64,000 bases of DNA from NCBI RefSeq assembly GCF_007991455.1, contig NZ_BJYJ01000006.1, positions 1 to 64,000 on the forward strand. The letters are read 5' to 3'. The notes under the pieces are model-generated. The model was not told the origin of the DNA. It saw only the letters and a program-made list of their open reading frames with translations, and did no database searches. The stretch is from Chryseobacterium hagamense. GTDB taxonomy: Bacteria > Bacteroidota > Bacteroidia > Flavobacteriales > Weeksellaceae. The position numbers were made by a program, and so were the translations under genes. Shown here one piece after another: positions 8,759 through 15,610 of this stretch. How positions within the stretch are numbered: the stretch's first letter is position 1; the number at the start of each line of letters is the position of its first letter.

Positions 8759-9029
8759 ATTAATATCATTTAGGTAAAACAAAAATAATCATTCTATATT
8801 AATTCAATACCCGGGGAATATTAAGCGAAAGTTACATTTCGCAGAGAATGTCTCTCATCGTATAAAAGCCCGGCATGGCTCAATGAACATTGCTGAATTG
8901 CTTCAAAATAAGAAAATATTAATACTTTTTCATTTTTTTTAACATTGCTTAACGGACTTTGGCTTCATAATTGGAAATACTATAAATTCAAAGTCAGACT
9001 GACTTAACATCCTTATAAAAATTTGAATT

Positions 9030-9572
9030 ATGAGAAATATAGTGTTAACAGGGCTGATGTCGGTTTTTTTACTGACGGCCTGTAAGAAAGATGATCAGAT
9101 CGCTGAACAACAGTCTTTGGAACAACAGAAGATGGAGTTCCAGATGAGACAATTGGAAATAGAGAAGCAGAAATTAGCCATTGAAAAAGAAAAAATGGCT
9201 TACGAAGCACAGAAAAAAGCAGACAGCATTGCTGAAATGCAAAAGGCTAAAACGGCTGCTGCAGTAAATGCCAGACCACAGGTAATCAGAGAAACCCGTA
9301 CGGTATACAGAGACCGTTCCAGCTCAAGTTCAAGCAACGGCAATTATGCCAGCAACGGAACTTCAACGCAGACTGCTGCCAAAAAGAAAGGAATGAGTGA
9401 AGCAGCAAAAGGTACGATTATCGGTGCTGTCGGAGGTGCTGCCTTAGGAGCTATCGTAAATAAGAAAAGTCCGGGCGCAGGTGCCGCTATCGGTGGGGTA
9501 ATCGGGGGTGCTACCGGTTATACTTTAGGTAGAGCCCAGGACCGGAAAAGCGGAAGGGTTCAGCCAAGATAA
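9030..9572 (+). CDS. Coiled-coil lipoprotein with YMGG-like glycine zipper
   Basis: 180 residues. The lipoprotein signal ends at Cys18 (FLLTACKKD). Residues about 25-75 form a long charged coiled coil (QQKMEFQMRQLEIEKQKLAI...). A Ser/Asn/Thr linker follows, and residues about 125-170 are a glycine zipper (GTIIGAVGGAALGAIVNKKSPGAGAAIGGVIGGATGY) of the kind found in YMGG/OmpA-associated proteins that insert in membranes. Probably an envelope structural or stress protein. The terminator at 9592 ends the unit. Confidence 0.8.
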   Translation: MRNIVLTGLMSVFLLTACKKDDQIAEQQSLEQQKMEFQMRQLEIEKQKLAIEKEKMAYEAQKKADSIAEMQKAKTAAAVNARPQVIRETRTVYRDRSSSSSSNGNYASNGTSTQTAAKKKGMSEAAKGTIIGAVGGAALGAIVNKKSPGAGAAIGGVIGGATGYTLGRAQDRKSGRVQPR

Positions 9573-9591
9573 TATTTTTAACATAACATAG

Positions 9592-9623
9592 AAAGATTGC
9601 TTAATTTTAAGCAATCTTTTTTT
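9592..9623 (+). terminator. Intrinsic terminator
   Basis: A perfect 13-bp stem AAAGATTGCTTAA / TTAAGCAATCTTT followed by T residues. The next gene's ATG (9624) comes immediately after, so any upstream start for that gene would lie inside this hairpin. Confidence 0.85.
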
Positions 9624-11264
9624 ATGTTATTACTTTTCCTTTCTATCCTCCTTCTGATTCCGGTTCTAATGGGACTGGGAAATATCACGAAATGCTTCTC
9701 AGGGAATTTTATTCATGGAATATCAGGGGATATTCTGTTGGGAATTGCAGGGATCAGTATATTATTGACCATAATCTCCTTTTTTGTTCCCTTGAATATA
9801 TACGTTGAAATTCCTATAATAGCCCTAGGGCTGTTTTATTTTATAAGGGATCAGTTATACAGCGCGTTTTTCCGGTTTTCAAAGCAAGAAGTTTTACTGC
9901 TGTTTTCGGTAACGGGGATAATTCTATTCTGCGGATCCTTCTATCCTTATATATTGGATCATTTCGGTTATTATGTACCTACGGTCAAATGGCTGCGGGA
10001 ATTCGGTCTTGTTAAAGGAATATCCAATCTGGACCTTACACTGGGCCAAATGTCGCTCTGGCATATTTTTCAGGCCGGATTTTCTAACTTTTCCGATCCT
10101 TATTTAAGGATCAATTCCATTCTGTTGGTTGTTTACACCTTATATATGATAGAAAACAAAAGATGGATCCACTTCTTGTTTATTCCGGTTCTCCTTCTAT
10201 TTTCGCAATCTCCCAGCCCCGATCTGCCCGTCATTATTTTTTCACTGATCATTGTAGATGAGATGCTGAAGAAAAACAGGCAAACTTCTATCCTCTTTGC
10301 CTTTTCGGTGTTTGTTTTTGCGGTAAAGCCCACCATGATCTGGCTTCCCCTGGTGAGTTTTCTTTACGCTGCTTTCATTATCAAATCAAAATTTACCGGT
10401 CTTATCCCCGGTTTCCTTATGGCGCTGTTGTTTTTTGCAAAAAACATCTGGACCTTCGGATATCCGGTTTTTCCCATTGCTGCCGGAGATCTGAATATCC
10501 TGTGGAAGCCCAATCCTGAAATCTTACGGAATTCTTCGAAGTTTGCCCTTCAGAAAACCTATGATATGCAGTATTCTTATGAAGAGATCCGGCAGTTTTC
10601 TCCGTTCGATTACATCAAAAACTGGCTTTTTCTCGAAGGCATCAAATCAAAAATAAATATTCTGTTTATCGTAAGCCTGCTGGGCTTTATCATATTCAGC
10701 TGTATCAAAAAAAACAGGATCCTCCATCTTATCTGTATTTCAATTTTAGTTAAAAGTATTTTAGTGCTCCTCTTTTCTGCCCAGTACCGGTTTTTTACCG
10801 ATGTCTTTTTTGTAATCTTCTTTATAATTTTCAGGAATCATGTTAGCCGGCAGAAAGCGATTGCTGCATTTTCGGTATTAAGCGTCATTTTCATCGGGGC
10901 CATGGCTTTACCCCATATTCTTCGGACCTGGCTTCCGAGTTTCAGGCCCGGCAATTTCATGGGGACCTTTGAGGCAGAACAGCTGTACCGGCCTTCAGCC
11001 TATAAATATCATGAATACACTCCCTATCAAATTGGAAATCTGAGGTTTAATGTTTCTAAAAAATACCCTTATAACTTCGATACGGAACTGCCGGCCATTT
11101 CGGAAGGTTATATTTTTGATGATGTGAAAGCCGGAATTTTTCCGCAGCTGAAAGATCCGAAAAAGATAAAAAATGGCTTTATCTGGAAAAAGCTGGATGC
11201 GGAAGAAAAAAGAGCAGCAGATCAGATCATTCATTCCATCAACCGTTCTTATAAACAGAACTGA
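9624..11264 (+). CDS. Polytopic inner-membrane protein, LIC_10190-like
   Basis: 546 residues with about 10-11 hydrophobic segments across residues 1-430, then a soluble C-terminal part of about 110 residues (FRPGNFMGTFEAEQLYRPSAY...). The segment YYVPTVKWLREFGLVKGISNLDL after the third or fourth helix resembles the LIC_10190 membrane family, whose layout is like GT-C glycosyltransferases; the family name is from memory. The ATG at 9624 is chosen because the in-frame TTG at 9597 sits inside the preceding terminator. aroC begins 45 bases downstream but has its own -7 box. Substrate and function are unknown. Confidence 0.7.
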   Translation: MLLLFLSILLLIPVLMGLGNITKCFSGNFIHGISGDILLGIAGISILLTIISFFVPLNIYVEIPIIALGLFYFIRDQLYSAFFRFSKQEVLLLFSVTGIILFCGSFYPYILDHFGYYVPTVKWLREFGLVKGISNLDLTLGQMSLWHIFQAGFSNFSDPYLRINSILLVVYTLYMIENKRWIHFLFIPVLLLFSQSPSPDLPVIIFSLIIVDEMLKKNRQTSILFAFSVFVFAVKPTMIWLPLVSFLYAAFIIKSKFTGLIPGFLMALLFFAKNIWTFGYPVFPIAAGDLNILWKPNPEILRNSSKFALQKTYDMQYSYEEIRQFSPFDYIKNWLFLEGIKSKINILFIVSLLGFIIFSCIKKNRILHLICISILVKSILVLLFSAQYRFFTDVFFVIFFIIFRNHVSRQKAIAAFSVLSVIFIGAMALPHILRTWLPSFRPGNFMGTFEAEQLYRPSAYKYHEYTPYQIGNLRFNVSKKYPYNFDTELPAISEGYIFDDVKAGIFPQLKDPKKIKNGFIWKKLDAEEKRAADQIIHSINRSYKQN

Positions 11265-11297
11265 ACTTCGCTGCATTTCCATCTGAATAAAAAGCCT

Positions 11298-11305
11298 TAA
11301 ATTTG
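11298..11305 (+). promoter_or_regulatory. -7 promoter element TAAATTTG abutting the aroC start
   Basis: A perfect match to TAnnTTTG with only four bases between it and the ATG at 11310. If used, the transcript would start at or within a few bases of the start codon. Confidence 0.55.
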
Positions 11306-11309
11306 TGTC

Positions 11310-12380
11310 ATGTTAAATACTCTAGGTAATCTTCTCAGTCTTACAACATTCGGAGAGAGTCATGGTCTGGCTTACGGTGGCATCATTAATAATTTTCCGG
11401 CAGGATTAACGGTTGATTTCGATAAAATCCAGTATGAACTGGATCGCCGGAAACCGGGACAGTCTGCCATTGTTACCCAAAGGAAAGAAAGCGATACGGT
11501 AAAGTTTATGTCAGGAGTTTTTGAAGGGATAACCACAGGCACCCCGATCGGCTTTATCATCGAAAATGAAAATCAGAAATCGAAAGATTATGATCATATC
11601 GCCGGTTCTTACCGTCCCAGCCATGCCGATTTTACCTACGACCGGAAATTCGGGATCAGGGATTACCGCGGCGGCGGGAAATCTTCGGCACGGGAAACGA
11701 TCAACTGGGTGGTAGCCGGTGCCTTGGCCAAACAGCTGCTGTCGGATATTGAAATTAATGCCTATGTTTCCTCAGTAGGGGATATCTTCTGTGAAAAACC
11801 TTATCAGGCTCTGGATTTTTCCCAAACGGAAAGCAATGAAGTACGCTGTCCCGATGCAGAAACGGCAGAGCGAATGATCGAAAGGATTAAAGAGATCAAA
11901 AAAGAAGGCAATACCATCGGCGGAACCATTACGTGTGTCATCAAAAATGTTCCGGTGGGCATCGGCGAACCTGTTTTCTCTAAACTCCAGGCGGAACTGG
12001 CAAAAGCCATGCTCAATATCAATGCGGCCAAAGGCTTCGAATACGGAAGCGGGTTCTGCGGGGCAAAAATGACCGGTAAAGAACACAATGACCTTTTCAA
12101 TGAAGACTTCACTACCAGATCCAATCTTTCAGGAGGAATCCAGGGAGGAATTTCCAATGGAATGGATATTTACTTCCGCGTAGCCTTCAAACCAATCGCT
12201 ACGATCTTAAGGCCTCAGGAAAGTGTGGATAAAGAAGGGAACCCTGTAATTGTGGAAGGAAAAGGCCGTCACGATCCGTGTGTTCTGCCAAGGGCTGTCC
12301 CCGTCGTGGAAAGCCTGGCCGCTTTTGTACTGGCCGATTTATTCCTGATCAACAAAACCAGAAACATCAATAATTTTTAA
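11310..12380 (+). CDS. aroC: Chorismate synthase
   Basis: Converts 5-enolpyruvylshikimate-3-phosphate to chorismate with reduced FMN, the last shikimate-pathway step. Full length at 356 residues. The N-terminal signature TFGESHG is at residues 13-19. [17 protein letters not shown] is the conserved central loop, and [16 protein letters not shown] is the C-terminal signature. The start follows a -7 box by four bases. The thioredoxin-like gene begins 18 bases later, so the two probably share a transcript. Confidence 0.97.
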   Translation: MLNTLGNLLSLTTFGESHGLAYGGIINNFPAGLTVDFDKIQYELDRRKPGQSAIVTQRKESDTVKFMSGVFEGITTGTPIGFIIENENQKSKDYDHIAGSYRPSHADFTYDRKFGIRDYRGGGKSSARETINWVVAGALAKQLLSDIEINAYVSSVGDIFCEKPYQALDFSQTESNEVRCPDAETAERMIERIKEIKKEGNTIGGTITCVIKNVPVGIGEPVFSKLQAELAKAMLNINAAKGFEYGSGFCGAKMTGKEHNDLFNEDFTTRSNLSGGIQGGISNGMDIYFRVAFKPIATILRPQESVDKEGNPVIVEGKGRHDPCVLPRAVPVVESLAAFVLADLFLINKTRNINNF

Positions 12381-12398
12381 ACATAAATATTTTTAGTA

Positions 12399-12962
12399 AT
12401 GGAAAATTACTGGGAAAAAGCCGTCTCTTTTGAAGAGTATGTGCAAACCGGAAAACAAAGATTGGAAAACCCTGCCAACCAACAGGAAATCGATTATAAA
12501 CATTATTACGAATTGGGGCTTCAGCGGATCGACAGAACCGTGAAAAAGTACGTGGCTGATGAAGAACAGCTGAAAGAGCTGGCCTCCAAAAATTTCACCG
12601 GAAAAATTTTAATTATTTCCGAAGTCTGGTGCGGCGATGCCAGCTCCACCGTTCCGGCCCTGGTTAAATTTTTTGAAGGGAAAAATGAGGTAAGGATTTT
12701 TCTGCGGGACAGCGATAAAAGCCTGATCAACCGGTTTCTTACCAACGGTACGGAATCGATCCCGAAAGTGATCATTCTGAACAGCGATTTCAGCGTAAAA
12801 AATTCATGGGGACCGCGACCGGAATACGGAAGGCAGCTGCTTGGTAAATTTAAAGCGGATCCTGAGCATTATACCCGGGATCTATTTTACAACGACCTTC
12901 AGCTTTATTATGCTAAAAACAGAGGAAAAGATGCGATTCAGGAAATCCTGGAATTGTTGTGA
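12399..12962 (+). CDS. Thioredoxin-family protein with WCGDAS in place of CxxC
   Basis: 187 residues, cytoplasmic. The central segment KILIISEVWCGDASSTVPALVKFF has the thioredoxin fold layout, but the active site reads W77-C78-G-D-A-S, keeping the first cysteine and losing the second. SIPKVIILNSD supplies the cis-proline loop. This is a recognised Bacteroidota thioredoxin-like group (often called thioredoxin family protein). A monothiol or non-redox role is inferred. It sits 18 bases behind aroC and 75 bases before a TlpA-like gene. Confidence 0.85.
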   Translation: MENYWEKAVSFEEYVQTGKQRLENPANQQEIDYKHYYELGLQRIDRTVKKYVADEEQLKELASKNFTGKILIISEVWCGDASSTVPALVKFFEGKNEVRIFLRDSDKSLINRFLTNGTESIPKVIILNSDFSVKNSWGPRPEYGRQLLGKFKADPEHYTRDLFYNDLQLYYAKNRGKDAIQEILELL

Positions 12963-13037
12963 TTTTCGGGTTATCTCCAATAATACCCGTTCCGTAAAAT
13001 CTCCGTTTAAATAAAATAATTTTTATCAAGCGTTAAA

Positions 13038-13577
13038 ATGAAAAAAAACATCATTTATGTTATCCTGATTGCCCTGATTGCCGTTATTGCTTTTGTGCCG
13101 GGAGTAAAAGAGAAGCTGCAGGATACCTTTTTCCCTATTGCCGCTATCGAAAATGCCGTCCATATTGACGATGAGGATTACGATGTCGAACTGCAGGGAA
13201 TCAACGCTCCCAGCACCAACCTTAAAACATTTAAGGGAAAAGCGGTATTCCTGAATTTCTGGGGAACCTGGTGTCCGCCTTGCCGGAAAGAATGGCCTTC
13301 CATCCAGAAGCTGTACGATACCCGGAAAGAGCATGTAAATTTTGTCCTGATTGCCATGAACGACCAGGAAGATGCCGTGAGAAAATTTTTAAAGGAAAAC
13401 CATTACAATGTTCCCGTTTATATTGCCCAAAGTCCGATCTCCGAAAAGATCCTTCCGAAGGTTTTCCCAACCACCTATCTTCTGGATAAAAACGGCAGGA
13501 TCCTCATTAAGGAAGACGCTTCAAGAGACTGGAATACAGAATCTACCCATCAGTTTATTGATAATATAATTAAATAA
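13038..13577 (+). CDS. TlpA-like membrane-anchored thiol-disulfide oxidoreductase
   Basis: 179 residues. One N-terminal hydrophobic segment (IIYVILIALIAVIAFV, residues 5-20) anchors or exports it, and the rest is a thioredoxin fold in the periplasm. FWGTWCPPCRKEWP holds the active site Cys79-Pro-Pro-Cys82. VFPTTYLLDKNG supplies the cis-Pro loop and the typical TlpA/ResA strand. Likely reduces or resolves disulfides in envelope proteins or in cytochrome maturation. It follows the WCGDAS protein and may belong to the aroC transcript. Confidence 0.9.
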   Translation: MKKNIIYVILIALIAVIAFVPGVKEKLQDTFFPIAAIENAVHIDDEDYDVELQGINAPSTNLKTFKGKAVFLNFWGTWCPPCRKEWPSIQKLYDTRKEHVNFVLIAMNDQEDAVRKFLKENHYNVPVYIAQSPISEKILPKVFPTTYLLDKNGRILIKEDASRDWNTESTHQFIDNIIK

Positions 13578-13657
13578 CTTTAACAGAAGTTCACAGTCTG
13601 TTGGTACAGAATTTGTCAAATACATAGGGTTTAAAATTATTTAAAGCCGGACACAGA

Positions 13658-14005
13658 ATGAAGTATTCCAAATTAAACCTGGCAAAAGAAGCCATCAGCC
13701 ATAAAGGTTTTGTACAGAAAATCCCCGATATTTTCAGAATGGTAAAAATGTGGAGAAGAGGAGCCTATCCGATGCGTTCACTGGATATTATCCTGCCTCT
13801 GCTGGGACTTCTGTACGTAATCTCCCCGATCGACCTGCTTCCGGAAGTGGCTGTTCCGGTAATCGGAGTTCTGGATGACCTTGCCGTACTGTCACTGGCC
13901 ATCCCGAAACTCATCAGGGAAGTCGATAAATTCCTGCTTTGGGAAGCCGACCGGAAGTATAATACCGGCGGTGCAAAAATTATCGATGCCGAAATTGTAG
14001 AATAA
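13658..14005 (+). CDS. YkvA/DUF1232 family membrane protein
   Basis: 115 residues. The DUF1232 signature is present at residues 45-80 (LLGLLYVISPIDLLPEVAVPVIGVLDDLAVL), a hydrophobic hairpin around SPIDLLPE. Function of the family is not established. It is followed by a clear terminator at 14011, which ends the stretch that began with aroC. Confidence 0.88.
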   Translation: MKYSKLNLAKEAISHKGFVQKIPDIFRMVKMWRRGAYPMRSLDIILPLLGLLYVISPIDLLPEVAVPVIGVLDDLAVLSLAIPKLIREVDKFLLWEADRKYNTGGAKIIDAEIVE

Positions 14006-14010
14006 GTAAC

Positions 14011-14036
14011 AAACCATCTTTAAGGGATGGTTTTTT
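14011..14036 (+). terminator. Intrinsic terminator
   Basis: AAACCATC pairs with GATGGTTT across a 7-nt loop, then T residues. Ends the unit containing the YkvA gene. Confidence 0.85.
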
Positions 14037-14148
14037 CGTACCCTACATTTCGCTACTACACAAGATGAATTTATTCCAAATCATAAATTGACTATTGACT
14101 TGCGAAGCAAAATTAACTATTCACTTTCAACCTTTCATCTCAAATCCT

Positions 14149-14156
14149 TAAATTTG
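14149..14156 (+). promoter_or_regulatory. -7 promoter element TAAATTTG
   Basis: A perfect TAnnTTTG match 20 bases before the UMP synthase start. The stretch upstream carries AT-rich near-repeats of ATTGACT/TAACTATTCAC and the palindrome TTGCGAAGCAA, with no other signal. Confidence 0.5.
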
Positions 14157-14176
14157 CAAACATCTAATAAAAAATA

Positions 14177-15556
14177 ATGGAAAGTAAAAAAGAATTCTTT
14201 TTAGAATGCTACAAACTGGGCATCATCAAATTCGGAAGATTCACTTTAAAAAGCGGTATCGAAAGCCCTTTTTATGTAGATTTAAGACCTTTGGCATCAG
14301 ATCCCAAGATTTTGAAAAATCTTGCCAATTACCTGCTGGATATGCTTCCGCTGGATAATTTCGACCTGATCTGCGGGGTTCCTTATGCTGCACTTCCGAT
14401 GGCTACGGCGATGTCTTTACAGAGCTACATTCCGTTAATTATCAAAAGAAAAGAAGCCAAGAACTACGGTACCAAAAAGCTGATCGAAGGCATTTACCAG
14501 AAAGGCCAGAACTGCCTGTTGGTAGAAGACGTCATCACTTCCGGAAAATCTCTGATCGAAACGATTGCCGAAGTGGAACAGGAGGATCTTAAAGTTGCGG
14601 ATATCGTTGTGGTTCTCGACCGGGAACAGGGAGGTAAACAGCTTCTGGAAAACAGGGGATACCGGGTTCATACCCTTTTCAATATTTCTGAAGTCTGTGG
14701 AATCCTGCAGGAAAACGGGGAATTATCGGATGATGAAGTAGCAAGAATCCAGGATTTTTTAAAAGGAAACCACATTCAGTTTGAAGAGAAAACCAGGCTT
14801 TCCTACCAGGAAAAATTTGAACAGGCCCAGCATTCCGTTTCAAAGAAGCTTCTTGAAACTGCACTGGCCAAAGAATCCAATCTCATCGCTTCTGCCGATG
14901 TTACCACGACTCAGGAACTGTTGGATCTTGCTGAAAAAGTAGGTCCGCATGTGATTGCTTTGAAAACACATATCGACATCATTTCCGATTTTGATTATGA
15001 AAAAACGATTGTCCCTTTAAAAGCGCTGGCTACCCAACATAATTTCCTTCTGATGGAAGACCGAAAATTTGCAGACATCGGAAATACGCAGGAACTTCAG
15101 TTTACCAGCGGTGTTTTCAAAATTACCGATTGGGCAGATTTCGTTACTTCGCAGGTCATCGGAGGTTTTGAATCTTTAGACTATTTCCGGAACGTGGGGG
15201 TAGTTGCCATCATCGGAATGTCGTCCAAAGGCGCTTTAACGACCAGTGCTTACCGGGAAGAAGCTTTAAAAGTGGCTGCTTCTCACCCGAATGTCATCGG
15301 GGGCGTATCGCAGAACCCGCTGCCGGACGAAATGCTTTTATTCACTCCCGGCGTAAACCTGGCCGACTCCGGAGACGGAAAAGGACAGCAGTACAATACG
15401 CCTGAACACGTCTTTAAAACGCTCCATACCGATTTCATCATTGTCGGAAGAGGCATCTATAAAGCAGAAAATCCGGAAGAAGCTGCCATCACCTACAAAA
15501 ACGAAGGCTGGAATGCTTATTTAAGCTCCCTGGAAAAAAAAGCAATTCAGGATTAA
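14177..15556 (+). CDS. pyrEF: Bifunctional UMP synthase: orotate phosphoribosyltransferase-OMP decarboxylase fusion
   Basis: 459 residues catalysing the last two steps of UMP synthesis. Residues 1-210 are the OPRT domain: KSGIESPFYVDLR, and the PRPP loop LLVEDVITSGKSLIE. Residues about 215-459 are OMP decarboxylase: SADVTTTQELLDL, KTHIDII, and the catalytic EDRKFADIGNT at about residues 294-304. That motif and its flanks are of the eukaryotic Ura3/UMPS type rather than the common bacterial PyrF type. Domain order also matches animal and plant UMPS. It is preceded by its own -7 box and stands alone. Confidence 0.95.
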   Translation: MESKKEFFLECYKLGIIKFGRFTLKSGIESPFYVDLRPLASDPKILKNLANYLLDMLPLDNFDLICGVPYAALPMATAMSLQSYIPLIIKRKEAKNYGTKKLIEGIYQKGQNCLLVEDVITSGKSLIETIAEVEQEDLKVADIVVVLDREQGGKQLLENRGYRVHTLFNISEVCGILQENGELSDDEVARIQDFLKGNHIQFEEKTRLSYQEKFEQAQHSVSKKLLETALAKESNLIASADVTTTQELLDLAEKVGPHVIALKTHIDIISDFDYEKTIVPLKALATQHNFLLMEDRKFADIGNTQELQFTSGVFKITDWADFVTSQVIGGFESLDYFRNVGVVAIIGMSSKGALTTSAYREEALKVAASHPNVIGGVSQNPLPDEMLLFTPGVNLADSGDGKGQQYNTPEHVFKTLHTDFIIVGRGIYKAENPEEAAITYKNEGWNAYLSSLEKKAIQD

Positions 15557-15585
15557 AATCTTTACCGAATTTATACAAAATAAGT

Positions 15586-15593
15586 TATATTTG
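15586..15593 (+). promoter_or_regulatory. -7 promoter element TATATTTG
   Basis: TAnnTTTG match 17 bases before the TTG start at 15611. It supports that start, since no in-frame ATG lies nearby. Confidence 0.5.
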
Positions 15594-15610
15594 ATACTTT
15601 ATCACAGTAA

